Notes: generated by a model from the sequence alone, not told the origin. A DNA stretch of 64,000 nt from Chthonomonas calidirosea (GCA_020722705.1 DYKI01000001.1:62001-126000); one strand, 5' to 3'. Shown: positions 15,508 to 24,893, counted from the stretch's first letter. Made by a program: numbers and translations.

Positions 15508-16419
15508 ATGACATTACGAGGCCTCATCTGGACTGCGGTTGCAGCCGCCGCGACTATGCCGCTCTCGGCGGCAGGCGCGCCGATCAAGGTGATCACCACA
15601 GATACCAATCTCGCCGATCTGGCTCGACAGGTCGGCGGCCCGCGAGTCGCTGTTGAGTCTCTTAGCCGCGCAAACGACGACCCCCACCACATTGACCCCA
15701 GGCCCTCAATGGTGGTGAAGCTCGCACGTGCCGACGTGTTCGTCCGCATGGGCATGGACCTGGACATGTGGGCGGACGCACTGCTCGATCGGTGCGGCAA
15801 TCGCAAGGTTCAGCGAGGAGGCAAGGGGTACACCGACTGCTCGGGAGCCATCAAGCCTCGCGAGGTGCCAACCGGCCGCCTCGATCCCTCGCTTGGCGAC
15901 ATACACGCCTTCGGCAACCCGCACTACCTTATGGATCCCGGCAACGGCGTTGCAGCCGCGGCTGCGATTGCCGGCGCGCTGATCCGAGTTGATCCCGGCA
16001 ATCGGACCGAGTACGAGTCCCGTCTCAGATCGTTCCGCGAGCAGATCGCAACGGCCATGAAGCGATGGCGTGCCCAACTTCAGCCTCTGAAGGGCACTCC
16101 GATCGTCATATACCATCGAAACTGGGTTTACTTCACCGCTCGGTTTGGTCTGCGCGAGTACGCAACGATAGAGCCTAAGCCCGGAGTTCCCCCGTCGCCG
16201 GGCCACATTCAGAACCTGATTGCCAGCATGAAGCGCGACGGCGTGCGGATCCTGCTGTTTGAGACTTACAGAGACCGGAGGTACGCCGACAGGATTCTTT
16301 CGGCCACGGGCGGGCGCCTGGTGGTCGCGCCCATCGCGGTTGATGCGGAGCCCGGCGTCAGCTCGTACTTCGCCCTGTTCGACTGTATCGTCGAACGGCT
16401 ACGCAGCGCCGGACGCTGA
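15508..16419 (+). CDS. Metal ABC transporter substrate-binding protein (ZnuA-like)
   Basis: A 303-residue periplasmic binding protein of the cluster A-I type, for zinc or manganese. A signal peptide covers about the first 21 residues. The metal site can be read as the family pattern: DPHHIDPRPS gives the first His, FGNPHYLMDPGN the second, IYHRNWVYF the third, and an acidic residue near the C-terminus completes it. The His-rich loop of many ZnuA proteins is missing, and the porin upstream has one instead. The ATG at 15508 has an AAGGAG site 8 to 9 bases before it. The gene is followed two bases later by the ATPase. Zinc is favoured over manganese by context only. Confidence 0.9.
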   Translation: MTLRGLIWTAVAAAATMPLSAAGAPIKVITTDTNLADLARQVGGPRVAVESLSRANDDPHHIDPRPSMVVKLARADVFVRMGMDLDMWADALLDRCGNRKVQRGGKGYTDCSGAIKPREVPTGRLDPSLGDIHAFGNPHYLMDPGNGVAAAAAIAGALIRVDPGNRTEYESRLRSFREQIATAMKRWRAQLQPLKGTPIVIYHRNWVYFTARFGLREYATIEPKPGVPPSPGHIQNLIASMKRDGVRILLFETYRDRRYADRILSATGGRLVVAPIAVDAEPGVSSYFALFDCIVERLRSAGR

Positions 16420-16421
16420 CC

Positions 16422-17204
16422 ATGCAGCCTCTGATCAGCCTAGCAGGAGCCGATCTCGGCTACGGAAGGACGAGGGTGCTCGAAGGCGTCACACTCGATG
16501 TTCATTCCGGCGACTACCTCGGAATCGTTGGACCGAACGGTTCCGGCAAGACCACACTGCTGAAAACGATACTCGGACTGATCCGGCCTCTGGCCGGATC
16601 AGTCCGCATACCCGACGCCGGACATACCATCGGATACGTCCCGCAGCGTGACACTCTCGATACGATCTTCCCGTTGTCCGTGCTTGACATTGTCTTGATG
16701 GGTCTCTACGACAAGCTGCACCCGGTAGGCCGGCCTCGACGCCAACACCGAGATGCGGCAATGACTGCGCTTGGCCATGTTGGGATCGCCGAGCTCGCGC
16801 AGCGCGAATACGCGAGTCTGTCGGGCGGACAGAAGCAGAGGACGATCATCGCGCGAGCGCTCGTGGCCGAGCCCAAGTTGCTCCTGCTCGACGAGCCAAC
16901 CAATGGCATGGACCTCCCGAGCGAAACCGGGATACTGGCCTTGATCAGCCATCTCCACGACGAGCACGGCATCACGGTTCTCCTGGTCAGCCATCTGCTG
17001 CACACGGTGATCAACCACGCAGATCGGATCGCATTCGTCACGGACCGCTCGATCCGGGTGATGGACACTGATGAGGTCGTATCCACTTCCCGGCTCTCCG
17101 AGCTGTACCGGTTGCCGATTCGGATCGGTCGGATCGAAGACCGCTACGTAATCCTGGCCGACACTGCCTACTCCGAACCTGCTGCGACTAGAGCCCGACA
17201 ATGA
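16422..17204 (+). CDS. Metal ABC transporter ATPase (ZnuC-like)
   Basis: A 260-residue ABC ATPase. Walker A is GPNGSGKTT at about residue 37, the signature is LSGGQKQR, and Walker B is LLLLDEPTNGMD. The switch histidine follows in VSHLLH. It would power uptake by the permease encoded next, whose start codon overlaps its stop by four bases. It begins two bases after the binding-protein gene. The sequence fits the ZnuC/MntB group by layout and context. Confidence 0.93.
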   Translation: MQPLISLAGADLGYGRTRVLEGVTLDVHSGDYLGIVGPNGSGKTTLLKTILGLIRPLAGSVRIPDAGHTIGYVPQRDTLDTIFPLSVLDIVLMGLYDKLHPVGRPRRQHRDAAMTALGHVGIAELAQREYASLSGGQKQRTIIARALVAEPKLLLLDEPTNGMDLPSETGILALISHLHDEHGITVLLVSHLLHTVINHADRIAFVTDRSIRVMDTDEVVSTSRLSELYRLPIRIGRIEDRYVILADTAYSEPAATRARQ

Positions 17205-18094
17205 CCTTGGACGACCTCTTGTTCGGATTGCGCCTCAACGCCCTTGGCCTCATGGCCAGCATGCTCATTGCGGCTACATGCGCGTTCCTTGGCGTCTACG
17301 TAGTGCTGAAGCGCATCGTCTTTGTCGGTGTCTCTTTGGCTCAGATATCGTCCGCTGGTGTTGCTCTCGCCTTCCTAGTTGGGCCCGCCATGGCCACGGT
17401 CGCCCATCGGTTTGTGCACTCCGCATGGCCGTTCAACTATCTTTCAGTCTGCCTTGAGTGGATCGCGGTGACACCCATGTCAGTGTCGCTGTTGCTGACA
17501 ATGGCGGCAGTGCTGGGGTTCGCGAGGCCGTCGCTCGGGAAAGGCATCCCCCGAGATGCGCTCATCGGCATCGGCTATGTTGTCGCGTCGGCTCTGACGC
17601 TTCTCTTCATCCTTCGCAGCGCGAAGGGTATGGATGACGTACGCGAGCTGCTTGACGGCAGCGTCATCACCGTTCAGACAGGCAGTCTTGTTGCCATGCT
17701 TGCCATCTTTGGAGCGGTAGCGTTGGTGCATGCCCTGTTTTACAAGCAGATGCTCTTCGTGTCGTTCGATCCGGAGATGGCGGCCTCGCGTGGATACAAG
17801 GTTCATCGGTGGGAGACGCTGTTCTTTCTGACGCTCGGCGCGACAATCTCAGTCTCGATGCAGCAGGCGGGATTGCTCACCGTTTTCTCGATGATGGTAA
17901 TGCCTGCCGCAACGGGGCTGCTTGCGTCCCGACGCATGTCAGGGGTGTTCACGGTTGCCATGGTAAGCGGCCTGGCTGCGTCCGCAATCGGATTCACCCT
18001 GGCGCTGATGTGGGATTTGCCCGTCAGCCCGCCGACGATCGGAGCATCGGCGGTCTTGCTGCTTGCGACCTACCTCGTGCGGCGTCGGGGATAG
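17201..18094 (+). CDS. Metal ABC transporter permease (ZnuB-like)
   Basis: A 297-residue inner-membrane protein with about eight hydrophobic helices and the ABC-3 family order. The early segment LGVYVVLKRIVFVGVSLAQISSAGVALAF is the family hallmark, and the late segment TVFSMMVMPAATGLLASRR is also typical. It forms the channel for the ATPase and binding protein encoded just before it. A long loop between helices 2 and 3 is somewhat extended. It is the last gene of the cluster. Confidence 0.92.
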   Translation: MTLDDLLFGLRLNALGLMASMLIAATCAFLGVYVVLKRIVFVGVSLAQISSAGVALAFLVGPAMATVAHRFVHSAWPFNYLSVCLEWIAVTPMSVSLLLTMAAVLGFARPSLGKGIPRDALIGIGYVVASALTLLFILRSAKGMDDVRELLDGSVITVQTGSLVAMLAIFGAVALVHALFYKQMLFVSFDPEMAASRGYKVHRWETLFFLTLGATISVSMQQAGLLTVFSMMVMPAATGLLASRRMSGVFTVAMVSGLAASAIGFTLALMWDLPVSPPTIGASAVLLLATYLVRRRG

Positions 18095-18097
18095 GCC

Positions 18098-18280
18098 TCA
18101 CCAGCCCAGAAACGTCGCGAGCAGATACCCGAGGAGCACCACCACCAATGGGATCCCGACAGCGGCGATGATGATCATGCCGATTCGGCTGCCCGAGCCG
18201 AACGGCGACATGTCCCCGCAGAAGGGGCATCTCGTCCACCGGCGGCCGATCATGCGGCCACACGACGGGCACGGCGCCAT
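18098..18280 (-). CDS. Small zinc-ribbon membrane protein
   Basis: A 60-residue protein with two CxxC knuckles, CPSCGR and CPFCGD, separated by eight residues. This makes a minimal zinc ribbon, and one transmembrane helix follows at about residues 36-56. The open frame reaches 18382, but the ATG at 18280 has a GAGGG site 8 bases upstream, and the upstream part is a low-complexity Ser/Arg/His stretch. It is convergent with the znuB-like gene, with three bases between the stops. Many bacteria have such tiny ribbon-helix proteins of unknown role. Confidence 0.6.
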   Translation of the reverse strand: MAPCPSCGRMIGRRWTRCPFCGDMSPFGSGSRIGMIIIAAVGIPLVVVLLGYLLATFLGW

Positions 18281-18491
18281 CTTGGAGTGCCCTCGGTGGC
18301 GTCTATGTCGTCGGTGCGACGATGATGTCCTGCTTGACCCGGACGCTGGCGCTCGGTCCGGTGACCCGTCCGACTGCGTCATCCCATTTCCTGCCCTGAT
18401 GTAAACAGTCTACGACTAAGCCCATTGGATGTACGCTGGAAATCGGCGCGGCAATGACGGATCTCCGACATGGCTGCGTCGGTGTGAAGAA

Positions 18492-18563
18492 TGGGCGATA
18501 CAAGATTTGAACTTGTGACCTCCTCGGTGTCAACGAGGCGCTCTCCCCCTGAGCTAACCGCCC
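18492..18563 (-). tRNA. tRNA-Val (anticodon GAC)
   Basis: Read from 18563 down, acceptor arms GGGCGGT and ATCGCCC pair, and the D-arm reads TAGCTCAGGGGGAGAGC. The anticodon stem CCTCG/CGAGG encloses TTGACAC, giving GAC. The T-arm loop is GTTCAAATC. No CCA is encoded after the discriminator A. Confidence 0.97.
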
Positions 18564-18573
18564 ATGCGGGAGT

Positions 18574-18603
18574 ATTATATAGCCTAACGGTATCCGCAAA
18601 CAA
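18574..18603 (-). promoter_or_regulatory. Promoter of tRNA-Val
   Basis: A consensus -10 box TATAAT (18574-18579) lies 10 bases before the tRNA 5' end. A weak -35 box TTGTTT (18598-18603) is 18 bases further upstream. Confidence 0.6.
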
Positions 18604-18637
18604 GTGCCCATCACCCGCATTTCCGGAGGTTGCTCCG

Positions 18638-21133
18638 TTGTCCGACCCGGACACGTTCGGCCTAAGCGAGCCCCAGTGCATCCGCACCACTGTAGCAGAC
18701 GTAGCCACTACGGGAACAGGTTCCACCTGTAATGTGCTGACGTATCGGATACCCGGGCATCTTCGAGCCGACATCGGTTCCGGTTCCGTGGTCGTCGTGA
18801 CCGTCCGCAGCCGCGACGTCATCGGCTTCGTATTGAGAACCTGGGAGATGCCGAGCTCGGACGCGCTGTTTGAGCGCCTCGTTGACATAGCGGCTGTCGC
18901 CAACAATGTCCCTCCGCTGACGCCTGCCGAGCTGTCAATCGCCGAATGGATGGCGGATCGCTGGCTCGGTACGATCGCCGGTGCAGTCAGGGCCATCAAA
19001 GGGCCCTATCTCAGCGCCAGGGTGCAGCGCGAGATCGCTATCACCGACGAAGGACGTCGGTTTAGCGAGGCCGGGAGCGATGCGTCTGACGCGTCTGACA
19101 TAGACTTCCTCGGCAAGATCGCTGCGCTCGATTCGCCGGCCGCTCTTAGCGATGTGATGAATGCACAGACCGGACACGATGTGGCGCCCATGCTGGAGCG
19201 TCTCGTCCGGCGAGGCCTGATCACGATCCGCGTCTCACTCATGCCGACAGGCGCTCGCCCGTTTCTGGCGAGGGTGGTCATGCTCGCGAAGGGGATGACC
19301 ACTGAAGACCCCTCCCTATCCGATCCCCAGCGACGCGTCGTTCAAGCGCTCACGAATCGCCTGACGCCCGAGCGTGCCCCCACAGTGGCCGAGCTGGCCC
19401 GCGAGGCGCATACCACCCGTGCGACGATTGAGCGGATGGTGAGCCGGCAATGGCTGATTGCGCGTGAAGTGCGCCGATTGCGGCGACCGGGTAATGCTCC
19501 GCTTGGTGCGGATGGCGCTCCACGGCTTAACGATGAGCAGATGAGGGCTGTCGCATCCATCGTCCATGAGATGAGCGCTCGTCCGGAAACGCGACGCCCA
19601 ATACTTCTCCATGGGGTCACGGGCAGCGGCAAGACTGAAGTCTATCTCGCCGCGATCGAAGCAGCCAGACGACACGGGCGAGGGGCCATATTGATCGTGC
19701 CGGAGATTGCGCTGACATCTCAGATTGTAGACCTGGTTTCCGCCAGGTTCGGCCATGACGTGGCGGTCCTCCACAGTCGGCTTGGCCAGGGCGAACGTTA
19801 CGATGAATGGGCCCGCGTCGCCGACGGGTCAGCTTCCATCGCAATCGGTGCGCGATCAGCGGTATTTGCCCCCGTCGAAAACCTTGGCATCATTATCATT
19901 GACGAAGAACACGAGGCTTCCTATAAGCAGGAGGCCATGCCCCGATATCATGCCCGCGACGTAGCCGTCAAGAGGGCCTCGATGGTTGGCGCCGTTGTCG
20001 TCCTCGGCACCGCTACCCCAGCGCTAGAGAGCTACCGGGCAGCGCTGGATGGCGACTACGGCCTGGCGGTTCTGCCGCGCCGGATCGGCGGGAAGTCGCT
20101 CCCTCTGGTTCACGTGGTGGACATGCGCGAGCAGTTCAAACGGGCTCCCAGCGTATTCTCCGAAATGCTTACCGAGGCGATCCATGGCAGACTCCACCGC
20201 GGCGAGCAGACGGTCCTGTTCCTCAACCGCAGGGGATACGCCCAGTTCGTGCTGTGCCGCGACTGCGGGTACGTGGCTCGATGCACCGAGTGCTCCGTCT
20301 CTCTGACCTTGCATGCGTCGGATCGGTCCCTCAGGTGTCATCACTGCGGAGCGACTGTCGAGCCCCCTGCCTTCTGTCCAGACTGTCGTGGGCACAGGCT
20401 GCGCGGGTTCGGACTTGGCACGGAGAGGGTCGAGGCCGAGATCAGACAGCTCTTCCCGGATGCGCGGCTTGTGCGGATGGATCGCGACACGACCCAGCGA
20501 AAGGATTCCCATTCGGCGCTGATCCGACAGATCCGAAACGGTGAGGCCGACATCTTGATCGGCACGCAGATGGTCGCCAAAGGCTTCGACTTCCCAAATG
20601 TGACCCTTGTCGGCGTTGTGAGTGCCGACAGCGGCCTCCATATCCCCGACTTCCGAGCGTCGGAGCGCACCTTTCAAATCCTCGCGCAGGTGGCAGGCCG
20701 CGCAGGGAGGGGCTCGACGCCAGGGGAGGTCATCGTTCAGACCTTCACGCCCGACCACTACGCAATCAAGTGTGCGGCAAGGCAGGATTATCAGTCGTTC
20801 TACGCGAAAGAGATCGAACAACGACGCGAACTCGGCTATCCCCCGTTCGGTGTCCTTGCCAACATCGTCGCCTCATCCGAAGATGAGCGGACTGCACAAA
20901 TGGCAACGCAGGCGGTTGCCGCGGCGTTGCGCGATACAGGCATTGACGTCGAGGTGATCGGCCCGTCGCCCGCTCCGTTGATGCGGCTGCGGGGTCGCTT
21001 CCGGTGGCACACGGTGGTCCGAGGATCCGATCGCAGTGCAGTAGTGGAGGCGTGTCGCAAGGCTGTCTCGTCCGTTACGTCCGCCGCACGCGGAGTTCTG
21101 ACTGTGGACATTGATCCGACATCACTGGCATGA
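18638..21133 (+). CDS. priA: Primosomal protein N', replication restart helicase
   Basis: PriA recognises abandoned replication forks and reloads the replicative helicase. The 831-residue protein has the N-terminal DNA-binding domain. The helicase core follows, with Walker A GVTGSGKTEVYLA and the DEEH box (IIIDEEHEASYKQ). Two zinc sites are built from CRDCGYVARCTEC and then CHHCGATV...CPDCRG. Conserved helicase motifs GTQMVAKGFDFP and QVAGRAGRG come after. The frame runs back to 18491 into the tRNA-Val gene, so an internal start is needed. The TTG at 18638 has GGAGG 8 bases upstream and fits the family's N-terminus. Its stop overlaps the next gene by four bases. Confidence 0.95.
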   Translation: MSDPDTFGLSEPQCIRTTVADVATTGTGSTCNVLTYRIPGHLRADIGSGSVVVVTVRSRDVIGFVLRTWEMPSSDALFERLVDIAAVANNVPPLTPAELSIAEWMADRWLGTIAGAVRAIKGPYLSARVQREIAITDEGRRFSEAGSDASDASDIDFLGKIAALDSPAALSDVMNAQTGHDVAPMLERLVRRGLITIRVSLMPTGARPFLARVVMLAKGMTTEDPSLSDPQRRVVQALTNRLTPERAPTVAELAREAHTTRATIERMVSRQWLIAREVRRLRRPGNAPLGADGAPRLNDEQMRAVASIVHEMSARPETRRPILLHGVTGSGKTEVYLAAIEAARRHGRGAILIVPEIALTSQIVDLVSARFGHDVAVLHSRLGQGERYDEWARVADGSASIAIGARSAVFAPVENLGIIIIDEEHEASYKQEAMPRYHARDVAVKRASMVGAVVVLGTATPALESYRAALDGDYGLAVLPRRIGGKSLPLVHVVDMREQFKRAPSVFSEMLTEAIHGRLHRGEQTVLFLNRRGYAQFVLCRDCGYVARCTECSVSLTLHASDRSLRCHHCGATVEPPAFCPDCRGHRLRGFGLGTERVEAEIRQLFPDARLVRMDRDTTQRKDSHSALIRQIRNGEADILIGTQMVAKGFDFPNVTLVGVVSADSGLHIPDFRASERTFQILAQVAGRAGRGSTPGEVIVQTFTPDHYAIKCAARQDYQSFYAKEIEQRRELGYPPFGVLANIVASSEDERTAQMATQAVAAALRDTGIDVEVIGPSPAPLMRLRGRFRWHTVVRGSDRSAVVEACRKAVSSVTSAARGVLTVDIDPTSLA

Positions 21134-23295
21134 TACTTCCATCCCTTCGAACGGTCCCGCTCATCGCTGCCTTGATGGCGGCGTTGTTGCTGTCCTGCAT
21201 GGACCTCGCGCCTCAAACCCGACTGAGCCGCGACGCCCTGAGGATTCCGGCACGTTCAACCCGACTGCTTGTTGTCAAGCCGGCCGGGCGAGCTCATAGC
21301 GGCTATCCATCGCTCCGCGACTACATGCGGATCCTTGAGCGCTTGCCGGCATATGTTGAGCGAGGCTGGCGAACGCCCGAACAGACCGGGCATCCTGTCG
21401 GTTTCTTCGGTGACCCGGACAACGCTGAAATGGGTCTGCGCTCCATGGGCAACGTGGTCGTGTCCCTTGCCCTGCTCGCAACGGATCCCGCTTACGACCG
21501 GCGCGTTACCGGTTTCGACTCCGAGTGGTGCCTGCGGCGCGCGCGCGAATGTCTTGCCTACATGACGCGCGGTCACGTGACCGGAGATCTCCCATGCGCC
21601 AACGGAAAACCATGGGGCAACCACTGGCAGAGCGCCTGGTGGGCCGCCAAGATGGCCGTCGGCGCCACGCTGATGTGGGAACGGCTCACCAATGCGGAGC
21701 GAGTGGCCGTACGTCGCGTGGTCGTCTATGAGGCCGACCGCCATCTTGACCGGCGAGCTCCGGGCGGCGTCCTGAGCAACACGAGGTCCGAAGAAAACGC
21801 ATGGGACACCGAGGTGCTCGCCGCAGCGCTTGCAATGATGCCCGAGCACCCGCATGCTCCCGCCTGGCGCGCCAAGCTGATCGAGTTTGCCGCCAACTCC
21901 CTCTCGGCGCCTCAGGACGCGTACGACACGCGTCTTCTCGACGGAAGGCCCATTAAGGACCAGGTGTATACCGCGAATGTCCATCGCGACTACACCATCG
22001 AGAACCATGGCGCGTACCATACCTGCTACATGGCCTGCCCATTGCACTCCCTCACATGGGGATACTACGCGATGGCTGCAGCGGGCCAACAACCGCCCGA
22101 GGCCCAGTTCCACCACTTCCTCGACGTCTGGCGCCGTCTGAAACCGACCTTCCTTACGCATCGCTTCGCCTATCCGGCCGGCAAAGACTGGCCCAGATAC
22201 GCCTATGGCATGTCGTTCATCATGCCCGCCCTTACGGTGCTGCAGTATCGGTTCGGTGAGCGCGAGGCAAGATACATCGAACAGCAGCGCCTGCTCGCGC
22301 TCGAAGCCGAGCAGGTTGCCAACGCCGACGGTACCTTCTACGCGCGTCGTTTCACCCGCAATATCATGGTGGATCGGATGGCCGAGTACGAGACCGACAC
22401 CTATGCCAACCTCACCCTGTGCTGCCTGATCCACAAGCGCTTCGGTCCGCCGCAACGGACCATGTCGTCCTCGGAGGCGCGCTCGCGGTTGGCCGGCAGT
22501 CACGTGAGCGCCGAATCCGGCATCGCCTACGCTCGGGACCGAAAGGCCTTCGCTTCGTTCGCCTGGAGGCGTCTCGATGGTCCCTACCCGACCGCTCTTT
22601 TCCTTCCCGTTGATGGCGACGACCTTGCCGAATGGGGAACCGGCAATCTGGTAGGACGGATTACCGTTGACGGCGTAGACCCCCGGCGGACGAAGACCAC
22701 TGCCAGTTCCAGCGCCGTAGGCGGACAACTGGAGGCCCGAGGTTCGCTGAGTTACTATGCCAAGACAGGGTCGCCCCTGTATACGCACCGGATCACCTTC
22801 AAGGCTGACTGCGTCGCAGGCCATGCCACTGTCGCCTATGACTTCATTGCGGATGCCGCAATCGAGGTCAAACTCCGCGAGGGACTGCGCCTTCATGTCG
22901 CCAATAGCCTGTTCAACGGCTTTTCGCGCATCTGGAGACACGGCGGCTCCACGTTCCGGCAGCATTTCGTCCCACGTGAGCCCCCTCCTGAACGCGAAAC
23001 TCTTCGCGAGGTTCGGTTCGACGGTCCGGTTGTCAACGTTGACGACACTCTGGGCGTCGCTGATCTGACTGGCAAAGGCGGCTTCGCTCTTCGTGTATCG
23101 GATCGCGGCAACGCCCCGTGGGGCAGCATCAACTATGCGGTTCTGGATTGCCCGCCGATCGAGCCGCAGTCGCGCACCTTCGCGCCCGGCGAGACGATCC
23201 TATCGGGCCGCTTCCTGTTGGTGATCGGCAGTCATGGGCAGACGCGCGCTGCTTGGCGAACCGCAGTGCGCAAAGGCGCAGGATCAATCCGATAA
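21130..23295 (+). CDS. Secreted lipoprotein, alpha/alpha-toroid polysaccharide lyase-like
   Basis: A 721-residue protein with a lipoprotein-type signal ending in LLLSC at Cys23. Residues of about 60-440 look like an alpha/alpha toroid rich in Trp, Tyr and His, including NHWQSAWWAAKM and HRDYTIENHGAYHTCYMACP. The ENHG-x-YH pattern recalls the Asn/His/Tyr active sites of heparinase- and chondroitinase-type lyases. The last 250 residues are beta-rich, as in lyases with a C-terminal beta-sandwich. I cannot assign a family number or a substrate. The ATG overlaps the priA stop (ATGA), but the function is more likely tied to the URO-D-fold gene that follows 13 bases later. Confidence 0.65.
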   Translation: MILPSLRTVPLIAALMAALLLSCMDLAPQTRLSRDALRIPARSTRLLVVKPAGRAHSGYPSLRDYMRILERLPAYVERGWRTPEQTGHPVGFFGDPDNAEMGLRSMGNVVVSLALLATDPAYDRRVTGFDSEWCLRRARECLAYMTRGHVTGDLPCANGKPWGNHWQSAWWAAKMAVGATLMWERLTNAERVAVRRVVVYEADRHLDRRAPGGVLSNTRSEENAWDTEVLAAALAMMPEHPHAPAWRAKLIEFAANSLSAPQDAYDTRLLDGRPIKDQVYTANVHRDYTIENHGAYHTCYMACPLHSLTWGYYAMAAAGQQPPEAQFHHFLDVWRRLKPTFLTHRFAYPAGKDWPRYAYGMSFIMPALTVLQYRFGEREARYIEQQRLLALEAEQVANADGTFYARRFTRNIMVDRMAEYETDTYANLTLCCLIHKRFGPPQRTMSSSEARSRLAGSHVSAESGIAYARDRKAFASFAWRRLDGPYPTALFLPVDGDDLAEWGTGNLVGRITVDGVDPRRTKTTASSSAVGGQLEARGSLSYYAKTGSPLYTHRITFKADCVAGHATVAYDFIADAAIEVKLREGLRLHVANSLFNGFSRIWRHGGSTFRQHFVPREPPPERETLREVRFDGPVVNVDDTLGVADLTGKGGFALRVSDRGNAPWGSINYAVLDCPPIEPQSRTFAPGETILSGRFLLVIGSHGQTRAAWRTAVRKGAGSIR

Positions 23296-23308
23296 CGAGG
23301 AGGATGCC

Positions 23309-24400
23309 GTGTCCACACGCGTGCTCGACCGCCCCGTAGCGCCGGATGCCGAGGCCTTCATACGATGCATCATGAGGGAAGGCACTCCCAACCGGGTCCA
23401 TCATATCGAGTTGTTCCTTGACCCGGAGGTGAACGATGCGGTCGCACGACGCTTCGACCTTGAACCCGCAAGCGCGTCTGATCCGTTCGATCATGCCATG
23501 CGCCGTTACGTCGCCATCCAGCGTTTCCTGGGCTACGACTACGTTCGGTGCGGGGTCGAGGATATGGCCTGGCCCATGAACCGCGATGCGACAGACGATA
23601 CTGCCGAGCTCGTGCGGGCGGGTGGACGCAGTTACATCAACGAACATCGAGGCCCCATCGCCAACTGGGATGAGTTCGAGCGCTATCCGTGGCCTGACCC
23701 AGACAGGGCCCGGACGCGCGCGCTGGAGTGGTGCGAGAAGTACCTGCCCGACGACATGTGCGTTGTCGCCGGCGGCGGCTTCGGCCATATCGCCGAGCAC
23801 CTGGTCTGGCTGATGGGCTATGAGACCATATGCTACGCCCTCTACGATCAGCGCGACCTGGTAAGGGCGATTAGCGATCGCCTCGTGTCCATCTTCATCC
23901 GCGTGATGGAGATAGTCCTGCAGTTCCCAAGGGTTGCCGCCACATGGGGCAGTGACGACCTCGGACACAAGACGGGAACCCTGATCAGCCCGGCCGATAC
24001 CCGCGAGTTCATGCTGCCTGGACACAAGCAACTGGCCGAGATGAGCCACCGCGCAGGCCGCCCCTACCTGCTCCACTCGTGCGGCAACCTCTCCGCGATC
24101 ATGGACGACCTGGTGAACGACGTGCGGATTGATGCAAAGCACTCCTTCGAAGACACGATCGAGCAGGTGACCGACGCCAAGGACACCTACGGTCGGAGCA
24201 TTGCCCTCCTCGGCGGGATTGATGTGGACTTCCTCTGTACGGCCGACGAAGAGATGATCCGCAAGCGCGTCCGCACCACGCTGGCGAAGTGCATGCCCGG
24301 CGGCGGGTACTGCCTCGGCACCGGCAACAGTGTGGCGAACTACATCCCGCTCGACAACTACCTTACGATGCTCGACGAAGGTCGAAGGTGGCAGGGATAG
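23309..24400 (+). CDS. Second URO-D-fold protein (uroporphyrinogen decarboxylase-like)
   Basis: A 363-residue member of the URO-D superfamily, distinct from the one at 5835-6890. It contains WGSDDLGHKTGTLISP and YLLHSCGNLSAIMDDLV, where HSCG matches the metal-ligand turn found in cobalamin-dependent methyltransferases of the fold. It also has LLGGIDVDFLC near the end. Such proteins occur in carbohydrate islands of Armatimonadota, Lentisphaerota and relatives, and their reaction is unknown. The start is GTG at 23309 with GAGGAGG 6 to 8 bases upstream. It is 13 bases behind the lyase-like lipoprotein gene, so the two are co-transcribed. Confidence 0.85.
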   Translation: MSTRVLDRPVAPDAEAFIRCIMREGTPNRVHHIELFLDPEVNDAVARRFDLEPASASDPFDHAMRRYVAIQRFLGYDYVRCGVEDMAWPMNRDATDDTAELVRAGGRSYINEHRGPIANWDEFERYPWPDPDRARTRALEWCEKYLPDDMCVVAGGGFGHIAEHLVWLMGYETICYALYDQRDLVRAISDRLVSIFIRVMEIVLQFPRVAATWGSDDLGHKTGTLISPADTREFMLPGHKQLAEMSHRAGRPYLLHSCGNLSAIMDDLVNDVRIDAKHSFEDTIEQVTDAKDTYGRSIALLGGIDVDFLCTADEEMIRKRVRTTLAKCMPGGGYCLGTGNSVANYIPLDNYLTMLDEGRRWQG

Positions 24401-24465
24401 CTTGCGATGGTGCACGTCGGGCGCCGACGCCAACCGGCGGCACTGACGGCCTCGGATAACAGCGC

Positions 24466-24831
24466 CTACGCGTCGGATCCGGGCTTCGCCGCCTTCACCA
24501 TGTAGAGCAACATGACCGTCTTCGTCTTGGCCAGAATGGAATGCGGCATGTTCGCCGGCATGGACGCCCAGAAGCCGGGGGATGCCAACCGACGATCGTC
24601 ACCGATCACAACATCGGCCTCACCACTCAAGATGTGGATGGTCGCGGGCACGGACGCCGTATGCTCCGACAGCTCCTGGCCGGCGTCAAAGCCGAACAGC
24701 ACAACCTTGATATGCTGATCACTGAGAAGGGTCCGGCTGATGATTCCGGCCGTCGGTATCTCGGCATCGCTGTGTATGTTGTCCTGAATGATGGTCTCGG
24801 CCACTTCTTCACGTTCCTCCGAACCCGGCAT
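24466..24831 (-). CDS. Cupin-domain protein
   Basis: A 121-residue single-domain cupin. The first motif reads GQELSEHTASVPATIHILSG, and the second is FWASMPANMPHSILA. These supply His residues that may hold a metal, although the first motif has only one of its usual two close His residues. Stand-alone cupins of this kind are often small sensors or isomerase-like proteins, and no function can be assigned. The ATG at 24831 has GGAG 7 bases upstream and is preferred to one seven codons earlier. A TATAAT-like element overlaps that earlier ATG, which also supports the later start. Confidence 0.8.
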   Translation of the reverse strand: MPGSEEREEVAETIIQDNIHSDAEIPTAGIISRTLLSDQHIKVVLFGFDAGQELSEHTASVPATIHILSGEADVVIGDDRRLASPGFWASMPANMPHSILAKTKTVMLLYMVKAAKPGSDA

Positions 24832-24893
24832 TGAGGTCTCCGGTACGCGCATTATACCTACCTTCAGGTCCGCTTTGATGCCGCTGCTTCCGC

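Noticed and set aside
21256-22965. Long open frame on the minus strand (569 codons) opposite the lyase-like gene
   Set aside because: Translation gives no recognisable motif, and the plus-strand frame has a signal peptide and gene overlaps at its ends. Long antisense frames are expected in GC-rich coding DNA.
23129-24433. Minus-strand frame of 434 codons opposite the second URO-D-fold gene
   Set aside because: No domain and no ribosome site. The plus-strand gene is clearly conserved.
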